Notes: generated by a model from the sequence alone, not told the origin. Positions 16,438 through 24,985 are shown, counted from the stretch's first letter. The stretch is DNA of 34,673 bases from JACMJP01 sp046160675 (GCA_046160675.1 JBJXHH010000156.1:1-34673); one strand, 5' to 3'. Made by a program: numbers and translations.

Positions 16438-19311
16438 TTAAATGATATTTATAAAGGGTAAACGAATAATCACCTGTGTGCCTGAAGCTTGGTTTTGAGT
16501 ATCAAACAGATCATGAATAATGAGATTAAATTGGTTTGAATTGTTGTTCGAATTTAATGTGTGAAGAAATTCCTGAACTACCTGGGTAGCCATAGAATGA
16601 TGTTCTTTATTCTTATTCATTAAAGTTGCTGCATTCCGCCCAATACCATTGTCAGTGATGGAACAAACAAGCTCACTGTTTTCTTTTTTGAAACTGATAT
16701 TTAACAAACCCGGAAAGCCTTTGGGAATGATGCCGTGAATAATTGAATTTTCAAGAAAAGGTTGCAGAAGCATAGCAGGGATGCCTGTTTTAGCGGCATC
16801 TATTCCATCCTCTATTTGAATCGTGTAGTTAAACATATCCTGATAACGCAATTGCATGAGTTCAAGGTAGAGGTTCAATGTTTCAGTTTCTTTATCAAGA
16901 GAAATTACCTGTTCTGTATTTTCAAGAATAGTGCGCAGCAGTTTGGAAAATTTCGAAATATATTCATTGGCTTTTGTTGAATCATGTTCTGCATAGTATC
17001 CTTTAATTGAGTTAAGTGTATTGAAAATAAAATGCGGATTCATTTGCAGGCGTAACACTTTATGTTCAAGCTCGATAAGTTTTTTTTCAACCTCTATTTT
17101 TGTTTTTTCTCCTGTAAATTTCGCTTTGATATTCGCTAATCTTTTCCTCCATGAAAAATAAATAATTGATGAAATAAGTGAAAAGCCCCCTGCATAAAAC
17201 CACCAGGTTTGCCAAAAAGGTCTTCCAATATAAAAACTCATTATTTCTGTCTGACTTTGGATACCCGAATTATTGAGCGCTCTTACCTTAAATAGGTATT
17301 TCCCTGGTGAAAGCGAATTGTAAATTATATTCCGTTCAATCGTTTTTTGCCATGTAGTGTCGTACCCTTCAAGCTGGTATTCATATTGAAGGTTTTGCCT
17401 ATCAGTGTAAGATATACCGGAATAGCTTATGTTGATGTCATCCTCAAAATAGGGGAAGTTCTTCTCAGAATTCATAATGTGAGAAACATTGTTCACCTTA
17501 AAATCCGTTATTGATATAAGGGGAGGGATAATATACTGAGTAAAGATATCTTTACCTGAAAAGGCAATGAGGCCTTCTTCTGTAGCCAGGTACAACTTAT
17601 CCCGAACAATTTCAATATCAAAAACTCTGGTGGCATAAAAATTTGCTTTAGAAAAAATGAAATTAGAATTAGGTTGTATTTTTTGTGCATCTAGTTTCAC
17701 CAGTACATTACTTGCTCCAATCCAAAGATTTCCAACACTGTCTATTTTTAAGGCATAACAATCGTTATAGGGAAGCCCGTTTGCTGAAGAAATGGAGAAT
17801 TCAAGGTTTCCTTTTTTTACCACCAAAACGCCATTGTTGTTTGTAGCCACAAAAAGCCGCTGTGTTTTAGAATCATATACAAGATCCCTTATAAAAGAAT
17901 TGAAAAGCGGATTTAATTTGCCCATTTCAAGAACCAATTCATCCTTGTAACAGAATAAACCCTGTGAAGTACCAAACCAAACTTCTCCCTTATCCCCGCC
18001 AATTATTGCATTACACCTTGCATTAACTATTGAGAATTCTTTTTCACTTTGATTTTTTTTTAGCAAATAATCAATTTGGCTTTCAAAAATGTTAAAGTTG
18101 AATTTTAATCCGGATTCAACTCCTATAAAAACATTATCAGGTTCTTCAATATGAATATCATTTGCATAAATTTGATAATACTTTTTCCTTCCGTTTATAA
18201 TCCTTAACACACCTGCTTTTGAGGCTATCCAGGTAGCCTCATTAAAATGACGTATTCTGGATATATCAAGCACAGTTTGTGATTCGAGAACATCTTGAAA
18301 TATTCTTCCATCAGGGGTTATTACCGCATAATTATTATTTGACATTCCCAGCCAAAGGTTGTTTGAGCTGTCTTTTTCTATGCAGGTTATGTTTTTCACA
18401 GGAAAAACATCATCGCTGAATTTTATTACATCAAGTGAAGGAATAACATGAACTCCGTGCTTCAGAGTGGTAAGCCAGATGTTTCCTTCAAAATCTTTTT
18501 CAACACAGGTTATACCAAAACCCCTGAAATAGTGTTTGTTAGATTCGGGGTTTTGCAAGTTAAGAATAAATAAGCCGTTTCTCGTTCCTACATAACAACT
18601 TGTATCATTGAGAACCTTCAGGTAAATTATTTCCTCACATTCTTCAGGTAATGTTGTAAATGGTGTAAAATTTTTTGAATCAGTTGAACGATAAATTATA
18701 TTTTTTACACCGACATAGACTGTGTTAATTACATAGTCGCCCCTTGGGTTATAACTTCGGAAAAACAAATGTTCTGGAATTGTATAAACTGAGTCTTCAT
18801 AAACCCATAATAAATTCGTTTGCCTCCCAGTTTTTATTAAGCTTACCCTATCATCCCGGTCAATCTTATACATCATATTATCTTTTGAGCTGATGTATAA
18901 ATTTCCTTCCTCATCTTCACACTCAGAAATCATCATCTTGCTGAATTTTATTTCAGAAAGTAATTTATTGTTTGAGGAGGTGTAGAGTTGTTCGTTAAAG
19001 TAAAAAGAGGGTTTCCCATTTAGCGACATAAACCAGATGCGCCCTTTTTTATCTTCATAGACTCTAAAGATTTCATTATCTGGTAACCCATTCGCTGTGG
19101 AAAAATGCTCAAAATCATAACTGTTGTATTTGTAAACTCCGGCATCTGTACAGAGCCAGATGAACCCTTTACTATCCTGGAATACAAAATAGACTGTGGA
19201 AGATAGATAAATATCATCAGGAAAAATGCGATAAGAAAGCGGGTTTTGAGCTTGCAAAACAACTCCCCAGAATAAGTGAAGGTAAAAGCATAACAGGAAG
19301 CGTCTTTTCAC
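16438..19311 (-). CDS. Propeller-type sensor histidine kinase (Reg_prop / Y_Y_Y / LytS-type His_kinase)
   Basis: 957 residues with a GTG start at 19311. A signal peptide (M-K-R-R-F-L-L-C-F-Y ... L-Q-A-Q) leads into about 12-14 two-component-regulator propeller repeats, seen as recurring G-x-I/L-W-L/F-x-T/S motifs (for example G-F-I-W-L-C-T-D-A-G-V, G-R-I-W-F-M-S, N-L-W-I-G-A-S) to about residue 600. A Y_Y_Y-type beta sandwich follows (L-Q-Y-E-Y-Q-L-E-G-Y-D-T-T-W). A single transmembrane helix lies near residues 703-725, then a coiled coil and a His_kinase domain with His760 in Q-M-N-P-H-F-I-F-N-T-L-N-S-I. The ATP-binding part has P-F-L-E-N-S-I-I-H-G and D-N-G-I-G-R-N. Ligand binding in the periplasm should drive phosphorylation of the LytTR regulator. 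This is the LytS branch, not a hybrid kinase, so it is less likely to be a PUL glycan sensor. Confidence 0.95.
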   Translation of the reverse strand: MKRRFLLCFYLHLFWGVVLQAQNPLSYRIFPDDIYLSSTVYFVFQDSKGFIWLCTDAGVYKYNSYDFEHFSTANGLPDNEIFRVYEDKKGRIWFMSLNGKPSFYFNEQLYTSSNNKLLSEIKFSKMMISECEDEEGNLYISSKDNMMYKIDRDDRVSLIKTGRQTNLLWVYEDSVYTIPEHLFFRSYNPRGDYVINTVYVGVKNIIYRSTDSKNFTPFTTLPEECEEIIYLKVLNDTSCYVGTRNGLFILNLQNPESNKHYFRGFGITCVEKDFEGNIWLTTLKHGVHVIPSLDVIKFSDDVFPVKNITCIEKDSSNNLWLGMSNNNYAVITPDGRIFQDVLESQTVLDISRIRHFNEATWIASKAGVLRIINGRKKYYQIYANDIHIEEPDNVFIGVESGLKFNFNIFESQIDYLLKKNQSEKEFSIVNARCNAIIGGDKGEVWFGTSQGLFCYKDELVLEMGKLNPLFNSFIRDLVYDSKTQRLFVATNNNGVLVVKKGNLEFSISSANGLPYNDCYALKIDSVGNLWIGASNVLVKLDAQKIQPNSNFIFSKANFYATRVFDIEIVRDKLYLATEEGLIAFSGKDIFTQYIIPPLISITDFKVNNVSHIMNSEKNFPYFEDDINISYSGISYTDRQNLQYEYQLEGYDTTWQKTIERNIIYNSLSPGKYLFKVRALNNSGIQSQTEIMSFYIGRPFWQTWWFYAGGFSLISSIIYFSWRKRLANIKAKFTGEKTKIEVEKKLIELEHKVLRLQMNPHFIFNTLNSIKGYYAEHDSTKANEYISKFSKLLRTILENTEQVISLDKETETLNLYLELMQLRYQDMFNYTIQIEDGIDAAKTGIPAMLLQPFLENSIIHGIIPKGFPGLLNISFKKENSELVCSITDNGIGRNAATLMNKNKEHHSMATQVVQEFLHTLNSNNNSNQFNLIIHDLFDTQNQASGTQVIIRLPFINII

Positions 19312-19431
19312 TTAGAATGCTTATTTATTATTCTATTAGACATAAATGTAAACCAAGAGGTTGAGAACTGAAGTGTAATTGAGGATAAGTGCCCTAAAAT
19401 TCATGATAAGTGATAAGAATAAGCATTTTTC

Positions 19432-19462
19432 TTGTCAACATGTTTCATTTTTATTACCTTTG
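19432..19462 (+). promoter_or_regulatory. Bacteroidota-type promoter of the rpsP operon
   Basis: A -33 TTG at 19432-19434 is separated by 20 bases from a perfect TAccTTTG -7 box at 19455-19462. This matches the TTG-N(17-23)-TAnnTTTG consensus for the primary sigma factor of this phylum. Transcription would start near 19469, giving a leader of about 65 bases before rpsP. Confidence 0.8.
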
Positions 19463-19535
19463 CCCCGCAAATCCTAAATCGCTGATTAATTCAGTTTGAA
19501 CAGGGACATTTTTTAATTTATTTAAAAAAAAATTT

Positions 19536-20102
19536 ATGGTAAGAATGCGTTTACAACGCCACGGAAGAAAGAAAGCTCCTTTCTATCACATTGTAGTGGC
19601 ACACAGTACTTCCCCCAGGGATGGGAAATTTATTGAAAGACTTGGTCATTACAATCCCACCAGGGTTCCGGCACAAATTACATTAGACATTGACAAGGCT
19701 TTACAGTGGTTGCACAACGGTGCTGAACCTTCCACTACAGTAAAAGCAATCCTTAAATACAAGGGTGTTCTATACAAAAAACACCTAATGAGAGGTGTAA
19801 AAAAAGGCGCCATGACTATGGAGGTTGCAGAAGAAAAATTTGCAGAATGGGTAAAAACCCATGAAGGCGCTGTAATGGATCATGTGAAATCTGTTGAGGA
19901 TAATAAACTGAAAGCGAAAGCTGAAGAGATGGTGAGGATTGAAGCAAAACGTAAAACACGAGAAGAAGCAGCAAAAAAAGCTATTGCTGATGCTGAAAAA
20001 GCAAGTGAAGAAGTTGTAGCTGAAACTGAAGCCGCAGTTGAAGAAACTGTTTCTGAAGCAACCGCCGAAACTTCTGCAGAAGAACCATCTAACGAACAAT
20101 AA
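19536..20102 (+). CDS. rpsP: 30S ribosomal protein S16 with extended acidic tail
   Basis: Residues 1-82 are a standard S16: M-V-R-M-R-L-Q-R-H-G-R-K-K-A-P-F-Y-H-I-V-V-A at the start, R-D-G-K-F-I-E-R-L-G-H-Y-N-P and the L-x-W-L-x-x-G-A-x-P-S-x-T-V region. It is an assembly protein of the 30S 5' domain. The total is 188 residues against about 82 in E. coli. The extra ~100 are Lys/Ala/Glu-rich, becoming almost purely Ala/Glu/Val near the end (E-T-E-A-A-V-E-E-T-V-S-E-A). Extended S16 tails are usual in Bacteroidota. It heads the conserved rpsP-rimM-trmD-rplS order. Confidence 0.97.
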   Translation: MVRMRLQRHGRKKAPFYHIVVAHSTSPRDGKFIERLGHYNPTRVPAQITLDIDKALQWLHNGAEPSTTVKAILKYKGVLYKKHLMRGVKKGAMTMEVAEEKFAEWVKTHEGAVMDHVKSVEDNKLKAKAEEMVRIEAKRKTREEAAKKAIADAEKASEEVVAETEAAVEETVSEATAETSAEEPSNEQ

Positions 20103-20104
20103 CT

Positions 20105-20611
20105 TTGAGCTCCGGCGAACTTGCAGAAGTTGGTTACGTAGTTCGCACACACGGTGTGAAGGGGCATTTGAGAATTATTTTTACTGAACCAATAAAGGAG
20201 CTTTCCGTTTCGGAGGCTCTTTTTCTTTTGCAGAAAGGAAATAAAATGCCTTTTTTCATAAAGGAAATTGAATACCTGAATCCTGTTGAAGCCTTCATCC
20301 AATTTGAGGATATCAACACAAAAGAGGATGCGGGAATGTTTGCAAAAAAACCTGTATTTGCAAAACAGGAAATGCTTATGCAAACAGAAGGTGATGAGGA
20401 AACTATTGAAGGCTATATTGTAGTTGATCAAGATAAAAATGAAATAGGCAGGGTAGTTGAAACGCTACACATGCAAGAGTATGATTTGCTTGAGGTGGAA
20501 TATAATGGCAAAAACATCTTGCTTCCATTTCATGATGATATAATAATTAATTGGGATAAGAATAAAAAAATCATTTGCCTGAACATTGCTGAAGGATTAC
20601 TCGAATTATAA
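20105..20611 (+). CDS. rimM: Ribosome maturation factor RimM
   Basis: 168 residues. The N-terminal RimM domain begins G-E-L-A-E-V-G-Y-V-V-R-T-H-G-V-K-G-H-L-R. The C-terminal PRC-barrel carries I-E-G-Y-I-V-V-D-Q-D-K-N-E-I-G-R-V and ends N-I-L-L-P-F-H-D-D-I-I-I-N-W-D-K, as in other RimM proteins. It binds S19 and aids 30S 3'-domain maturation. The start must be the TTG at 20105: the frame is closed by TAA at 20090-20092, no ATG or GTG lies between, and the conserved glycine-rich N-terminus begins immediately. The start is only two bases after the rpsP stop, so translation is probably coupled. Confidence 0.95.
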   Translation: MSSGELAEVGYVVRTHGVKGHLRIIFTEPIKELSVSEALFLLQKGNKMPFFIKEIEYLNPVEAFIQFEDINTKEDAGMFAKKPVFAKQEMLMQTEGDEETIEGYIVVDQDKNEIGRVVETLHMQEYDLLEVEYNGKNILLPFHDDIIINWDKNKKIICLNIAEGLLEL

Positions 20612-20647
20612 CAATGGTTTAAATTATAAAGTCTAAGTAAAACAAAA

Positions 20648-21322
20648 ATGCGCATTGACATCATTTCCGTAGTTCCTGAATTACTCATCTCACCGTTTCA
20701 GCACAGTATTTTAAAACGGGCACAGGAAAAAAACCTGCTTGAGATAAATGTCATCAACCTCAGGGAGTATTCTTCATTCAATCATAAACAAGTTGACGAT
20801 TATCAGTTTGGCGGCGGTGCAGGAATGGTGCTAATGATTGAACCAATTTTTAACTGTATCAATCAATTAAACAAGGAAAGGCAGTACGATGAAATAATAT
20901 ATCTAAGCCCGGATGGGGAACTGCTTGATCAGAAGATTGCTAACCAGTTTTCACTCCAGGAAAATATTATCTTGTTATGCGGACATTATAAAGGGGTGGA
21001 TGAAAGGGTAAGGGAACATCTGATTACCCGTGAGATCTCCATCGGAAACTATGTTTTGAGCGGTGGAGAGATAGCGGCTGCTGTAGTGGTGGATACAATC
21101 GGGAGGCTTATTCCAGGAGTGTTGAATGATGAGACCTCGGCCTTATCCGATTCATTTCAGGATAACTTACTAGCACCACCTGTATATACCCGTCCGGCGG
21201 TGTTTAATAACTGGAAAGTACCGGAAATACTATTAAGCGGCCATGCTGCAAATATTGAAGATTGGAGGTATGAACAAGCTGTGAAACGCACTAAACAGCG
21301 CCGACCTGGACTAATAGGTTAG
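20648..21322 (+). CDS. trmD: tRNA (guanine-N1-)-methyltransferase
   Basis: 224 residues, close to the family's usual length. TrmD methylates G37 of tRNAs reading CNN/CGG-type codons, preventing +1 frameshifting. The trefoil-knot SPOUT core is clear: L-S-P-D-G-E, C-G-H-Y-K-G-V-D-E-R starting near residue 110, I-S-I-G-N-Y-V-L-S-G-G-E and the C-terminal P-P-V-Y-T-R-P and L-L-S-G-H-A-A-N-I motifs with W-R-Y-E-Q-A. It lies between rimM and rplS in the conserved order; 36 bases separate it from rimM. Confidence 0.97.
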   Translation: MRIDIISVVPELLISPFQHSILKRAQEKNLLEINVINLREYSSFNHKQVDDYQFGGGAGMVLMIEPIFNCINQLNKERQYDEIIYLSPDGELLDQKIANQFSLQENIILLCGHYKGVDERVREHLITREISIGNYVLSGGEIAAAVVVDTIGRLIPGVLNDETSALSDSFQDNLLAPPVYTRPAVFNNWKVPEILLSGHAANIEDWRYEQAVKRTKQRRPGLIG

Positions 21323-21328
21323 CAGAAT

Positions 21329-21359
21329 TTGAATTTGCAGGGCTGAATTTGTATTTTTG
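21329..21359 (+). promoter_or_regulatory. Internal promoter before rplS
   Basis: TTG at 21329-21331, 20 bases, then TATTTTTG at 21352-21359 fits the TTG-N20-TAnnTTTG consensus. Transcription would begin near 21366, 17 bases before the rplS ATG. The -7 box sits inside an inverted repeat, GGGCTG (21340-21345) with CAGCCC (21360-21365). Confidence 0.65.
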
Positions 21360-21382
21360 CAGCCCGTTTAAAAAAGAAGATT

Positions 21383-21742
21383 ATGGACTTTATTAAGAAT
21401 CTGGAAATGGACTTGATTGCAGGCAAAGAATACCCGCAGTTTAAGGCTGGAGATAATGTAACTGTACACTATAAAATTGTAGAAGGCGATAAAAGTCGGG
21501 TACAGCAGTTTAAAGGCGATGTGATTCAGCGTAAAGGCCAGGGACGTACACAAACCTTCACAGTTCGTAAGATATCAAATGGAATTGGAGTAGAAAGGAT
21601 TTTCCCTTTGTTTTCGCCCAATATTGAAAAAATTGAAGTTAATAAAGTGGGTAAAGTACGCAGGGCAAGAATATTCTACCTGAGAGATTTGAAAGGCAAG
21701 AGTGCTAGAATTAAAGAAAATAAAACAATTTTAGCAGAATAA
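21383..21742 (+). CDS. rplS: 50S ribosomal protein L19
   Basis: 119 residues, near the usual 115. It has the characteristic F-K-A-G-D-N-V-T-V-H-Y-K-I-V-E-G segment, R-V-Q-Q-F-K-G-D-V-I-Q-R-K-G, F-T-V-R-K-I-S-N-G-I-G-V-E-R-I-F-P and the C-terminal G-K-V-R-R-A-R-I-F-Y-L-R-D. L19 sits at the 30S-50S interface. It is last in the rpsP-rimM-trmD-rplS group, with an apparent promoter of its own and an intrinsic terminator 43 bases after the stop. Confidence 0.98.
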   Translation: MDFIKNLEMDLIAGKEYPQFKAGDNVTVHYKIVEGDKSRVQQFKGDVIQRKGQGRTQTFTVRKISNGIGVERIFPLFSPNIEKIEVNKVGKVRRARIFYLRDLKGKSARIKENKTILAE

Positions 21743-21784
21743 AAGATTACATCCTATTTCTATTATTATAGCGCACCAAGAAAG

Positions 21785-21816
21785 ACCCGTTCGCCAAAAG
21801 CAGAATGGGTTTTTAA
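21785..21816 (+). terminator. Intrinsic terminator after rplS
   Basis: ACCCGTTC (21785-21792) pairs with GAATGGGT (21803-21810), one G-T pair, loop of 10, followed by TTTTAATTT. It ends the ribosomal-protein transcript just before the convergent membrane protein gene. Confidence 0.8.
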
Positions 21817-22493
21817 TTTCTGATAAATGAAGTTTCCAGTTTAGCATGGGTGACCTTTACACCCCTGTAAACTAGTAGAATACTCATCATCATGATGAGA
21901 TGGCTTATGGATTTGTAATCAATCCAGGCATTATAAATAACCTGTGTGGAATGAATGAAAATTGTAAAGAATGAAATGAACATTCCAAGCATAATAAATC
22001 TGCTAGCGGCATCTTCTCTGAAGTGCCCGATAAGATGTACAAGGAAATTACAGGTGACAGCTATTGCGATATAAATCTTTACAATTTCGAAGTTGTTAAA
22101 TAAAAGGGTTACAAAAACAAATCCGCTGAAAAGAAAAAGATTCAATGCGTTTATTTTTTTTCTCTCTTTCACATTTCTTGATACAAATTTTGACATTGCC
22201 CTGAGCGTAAAATAAGAAGCCGCTGCTGCTGAAATGTTCATTGCTAACCAAGTGTAATGATATAAGAGGGGAAAGAAGTAACTTTTGAACCCATGAACAA
22301 ATACACCTATACCTGTGGAGATAGACATAAAAAGAAAAAAATACTTCCATGCATTAATAAAATGGCTGCTGGCAAAATCTTTCTTCACCTTCCAATAGAG
22401 AAAAAAACAGAGAACTGACAGAATGATATCAGTAAAACAAGTTCCCGGTTCAGTTATAAGAATCCCGGCAAGGGTAATTGAATGATGCTCCAA
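21813..22493 (-). CDS. Uncharacterised seven-span membrane protein
   Basis: 226 residues with about seven hydrophobic segments, the first after M-E-H-H-S-I-T-L-A-G-I-L-I-T-E-P-G-T-C-F-T-D. Short loops contain Lys/Arg clusters (N-V-K-E-R-K-K-I) consistent with a cytoplasmic side. Several histidines lie within or next to helices (V-H-G-F-K, Y-H-Y-T-W, L-I-H/L-V-H-L-I-G-H-F). I do not recognise a characterised family; proteins of this size and topology with an N-terminal E-P-x-T-x-x-T-D pattern occur widely in Bacteroidota. Transcribed alone, convergent with rplS. Confidence 0.75.
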   Translation of the reverse strand: MEHHSITLAGILITEPGTCFTDIILSVLCFFLYWKVKKDFASSHFINAWKYFFLFMSISTGIGVFVHGFKSYFFPLLYHYTWLAMNISAAAASYFTLRAMSKFVSRNVKERKKINALNLFLFSGFVFVTLLFNNFEIVKIYIAIAVTCNFLVHLIGHFREDAASRFIMLGMFISFFTIFIHSTQVIYNAWIDYKSISHLIMMMSILLVYRGVKVTHAKLETSFIRN

Positions 22494-22623
22494 TTGTTTG
22501 ATAAAATTAAGAGGTGAAAATCATTAGCTGTAATATTGTCAGCTAAATTTCTGCAATTTTACGAAATTATCTTTCATCACACGATGCCATTTCGTGACAA
22601 ACCAGTTTTTGAGTAAGAAAACT

Positions 22624-22631
22624 TATATTTG
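22624..22631 (+). promoter_or_regulatory. -7 promoter element of the tRNA-Gly gene
   Basis: TATATTTG at 22624-22631 matches TAnnTTTG and lies 10 bases before the tRNA, so transcription would start a few bases upstream of the mature 5' end. A TTG is present at 22609-22611 but only 12 bases away, shorter than the usual spacer. Confidence 0.5.
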
Positions 22632-22641
22632 TAGTGGTTAA

Positions 22642-22714
<73 letters not shown>

Positions 22715-22718
22715 CATA

Positions 22719-23945
22719 TTAAAACGTTGTTTCAGCCATAGTGTTTACAAGAGTTCTGCCGGGATATCCTTTCAATGCTGCTTCTAAACAGTCCATCGCT
22801 CTGTTAATGTCATTCTTATTTAAAACATAAGCAATTCGTACTTCATTTTTTCCTAATCCCGGGGTTGAATAAAATCCCGTTGCCGGAGCGAGCATCACAG
22901 TTTCATTATTATGATGGAAAGAGTCCAGCAGCCATTGACAAAACTTATCTGAATCATCTATCGGCAGCCTTGCAATGGCATAAAATGCCCCGCCCGGTGT
23001 GGGGCAGGTTACGCCTTCCATCGCATTCAGTCTTTGTACACATAAATTCCTACGCTCAACATATTCTTTCTCTACTTCATTAAAATAACTTTCAGGTACT
23101 TCTAAAAATGCTTCGGCTAAAATCTGTTCTAATGTTGGCGGGCTTAATCGAGCCTGTGCAAATTTGAGAGCAGTTTCCATCACTTTATTATTCCTTGATA
23201 TCAAAGCACCGATCCTTGCCCCGCAGGCTGAATATCTTTTAGAGATGGAATCCATCAGCACAACATGATCATCAAGCCCTGGCATATTTAAAACCGAAAA
23301 GTGTTCTTTGCCATCGTACACAAATTCACGGTACACTTCATCAGCAAAAAGAAATAAATTATATTTTAAAACAATTTCCCGCAACTGCATCAATTCATCT
23401 TTTGAGTAGAGATAACCCGTAGGATTGTTGGGGTTACAAATGAGAATTGCTTTTGTTTTGGATGTGATGAGTTTTTCAAATTCAGAAACAGGGGGTAAAG
23501 CAAAACCAGTTTCAATTTTTGAAGTGATGGGTTTTACAACAATATTTCCAGCAATAGTAAAACCATTATAATTTGCATACAAAGGTTCAGGAATTATGAT
23601 CTCGTCACCGGCATCTAAACAACTCATCAAACTGAACAGAATGGCTTCGCTGCCTCCGGTAGTGATCATAATGTGATGATGATTTAATTCAATGCCGCAT
23701 TTTTTATAGTACTGTACAAGTTTTCGGCGGTAGCTTTCAAAACCAGCACTGTGAGAGTATTCCAGCACTTTCAGGTTTGTATTCTTCACGGCATCCAACA
23801 TTTGTTTCGGTGTTTCAATATCGGGCTGGCCGATGTTGAGATGGTAAATCTTTATTCCTTTCAACTTCGCCTTTTCAGCAAACGGAACTAATTTCCTGAT
23901 AGGGGAGGCAGGCATTTCTTCGCCTCTATGAGAGATGGTTGGCAT
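22719..23945 (-). CDS. Pyridoxal phosphate-dependent aminotransferase (AspC/AlaA-like)
   Basis: 408 residues from the ATG at 23945 (M-P-T-I-S-H-R-G-E-E-M-P-A-S-P-I-R-K-L-V). A TTG 27 bases earlier is an unlikely alternative. PLP contacts are N-P-N-N-P-T-G with Asn174, Asp202 and Tyr205 in A-D-E-V-Y-R-E, Lys236 in D-S-I-S-K-R-Y-S and Arg244. The carboxylate-binding arginine is probably that of N-E-V-R-I-A-Y. G-Q-P-D-I-E-T-P is the typical N-terminal motif of the group Igamma enzymes. It is a cytoplasmic transaminase, substrate likely aspartate, alanine or an aromatic/branched amino acid. It is only distantly similar to the aminotransferase at 691-1980. It sits alone between tRNA-Gly and the DUF1573 pair. 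Confidence 0.9.
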   Translation of the reverse strand: MPTISHRGEEMPASPIRKLVPFAEKAKLKGIKIYHLNIGQPDIETPKQMLDAVKNTNLKVLEYSHSAGFESYRRKLVQYYKKCGIELNHHHIMITTGGSEAILFSLMSCLDAGDEIIIPEPLYANYNGFTIAGNIVVKPITSKIETGFALPPVSEFEKLITSKTKAILICNPNNPTGYLYSKDELMQLREIVLKYNLFLFADEVYREFVYDGKEHFSVLNMPGLDDHVVLMDSISKRYSACGARIGALISRNNKVMETALKFAQARLSPPTLEQILAEAFLEVPESYFNEVEKEYVERRNLCVQRLNAMEGVTCPTPGGAFYAIARLPIDDSDKFCQWLLDSFHHNNETVMLAPATGFYSTPGLGKNEVRIAYVLNKNDINRAMDCLEAALKGYPGRTLVNTMAETTF

Positions 23946-24010
23946 GCTGTAAAGATAATCCTGTGCCTGCAAATATTCAGGCCTTGCAGAAGCGGGTTCT
24001 TAAAAACAAA

Positions 24011-24038
24011 AACTCCGCAAAAAAAGTCTTGCGGAGTT
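24011..24038 (-). terminator. Intrinsic terminator of the DUF1573 pair
   Basis: AACTCCGCAA (24011-24020) and TTGCGGAGTT (24029-24038) form a perfect 10-bp stem with an 8-base loop. Read leftward it is followed by TTTGTTTTTA, so it terminates the DUF1573 transcript before the aminotransferase gene. There is no good T run in the other direction. Confidence 0.88.
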
Positions 24039-24063
24039 TCTAGACAGAAAAAGTAAAACTATT

Positions 24064-24492
24064 TTAATTCCCTGAATTGAATATCGTTTGATTTTCAGGT
24101 GCTGAAGATTCTTTCACAACGGTTCCTTTAAATGTCAGTTTCACAGAAGGCGTTGATGAATTACTGTTCACGGTAATTGCTTTTGTAAATGCACCATCAC
24201 TGGCAGCATTATAAGTAGCCTTTATCGTTCCTTTTTGCCCCGGCATAACTGGTTCTTGTGGCCACTCCGTATTTGTACACCCACAGGTTTTTTGTACATC
24301 AGTAATAATTAATGCTGACTTACCAGTGTTAATGAATTCATATGAAGCTACGGCAGGAATTCCTTGCGGAATGTTGCCGAAATCATATACTTCACTTACC
24401 CATTGAAAAGATGGTGACTCAACAGGAGTTTGCGCTTGAACAAGAAATCCAACACAAACTGTAAGGAGGAAAGCTGTAAAAATCTTTTTCAT
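24064..24492 (-). CDS. DUF1573 domain secreted protein (downstream copy)
   Basis: 142 residues: signal peptide (M-K-K-I-F-T-A-F-L-L-T-V-C-V-G-F-L-V-Q-A) and one DUF1573 domain containing F-G-N-I-P-Q-G-I-P, F-I-N-T-G-K-S-A-L-I-I, the signature T-C-G-C-T and a G-T-I-K-A-T-Y-N strand. The fold is an ASPM/Hydin-like Ig beta sandwich, usually periplasmic or outer-membrane associated in Bacteroidota; no catalytic activity is known. It begins 19 bases after the stop of a close paralog (24512-24985) and the two are clearly tandem duplicates. Confidence 0.9.
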   Translation of the reverse strand: MKKIFTAFLLTVCVGFLVQAQTPVESPSFQWVSEVYDFGNIPQGIPAVASYEFINTGKSALIITDVQKTCGCTNTEWPQEPVMPGQKGTIKATYNAASDGAFTKAITVNSNSSTPSVKLTFKGTVVKESSAPENQTIFNSGN

Positions 24493-24511
24493 ATAAATGC
24501 TCTATGCTTGA

Positions 24512-24985
24512 TTAGTTATTGTTGAAGATGGTTTGTTGCTCAGGAACGCTGCCTGTATTCTCAGATTTTTGAACAGTTCCTTTAAAATACAATTTGATAC
24601 TGGGAGTTTTTGCATTGCTCTGAACAGTGATCGCCTTTGTAAAAGGTCCTTCTTTTGCGGCGTTATACTCAGCCATCACAAACCCTTTTGCGCCGGGAGC
24701 AATTGGCTCTTTTGTCCAGTCAGTAACCGTACATCCGCAGGTTTTCTGAACATTGGAAACTATAAGGGGCTCTTTACCTGTGTTTGTGAATTCAAACTTG
24801 TTCTGTACCGGAATTCCCTGTGGAATTGTTCCGAAGTCATGTGTTTCTTCCACCCACTTGAATTCAGGGGCATTCGGGTTATCGTTAGGGGCGGTAACAG
24901 TATTTCCGGGTGCGGAAGGAACCTGGGAAAAAGCTATGCCTGTTAAGGCGATAATTACTGCTGAAAGTGTGAACAATTTTTTCAT
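24512..24985 (-). CDS. DUF1573 domain secreted protein (upstream copy)
   Basis: 157 residues from the ATG at 24985 (an in-frame TTG two codons earlier is unlikely). A signal peptide (M-K-K-L-F-T-L-S-A-V-I-I-A-L-T-G-I-A-F-S) precedes a Pro/Asn-rich linker absent in the downstream copy. Then comes the DUF1573 domain with F-G-T-I-P-Q-G-I-P, N-T-G-K-E-P-L-I-V, V-Q-K-T-C-G-C-T-V-T-D-W and F-K-G-T-V. It shares most residues with the downstream copy through the domain, including the closing Q-T-I-F-N. A good promoter lies 40 bases upstream. Confidence 0.9.
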   Translation of the reverse strand: MKKLFTLSAVIIALTGIAFSQVPSAPGNTVTAPNDNPNAPEFKWVEETHDFGTIPQGIPVQNKFEFTNTGKEPLIVSNVQKTCGCTVTDWTKEPIAPGAKGFVMAEYNAAKEGPFTKAITVQSNAKTPSIKLYFKGTVQKSENTGSVPEQQTIFNNN

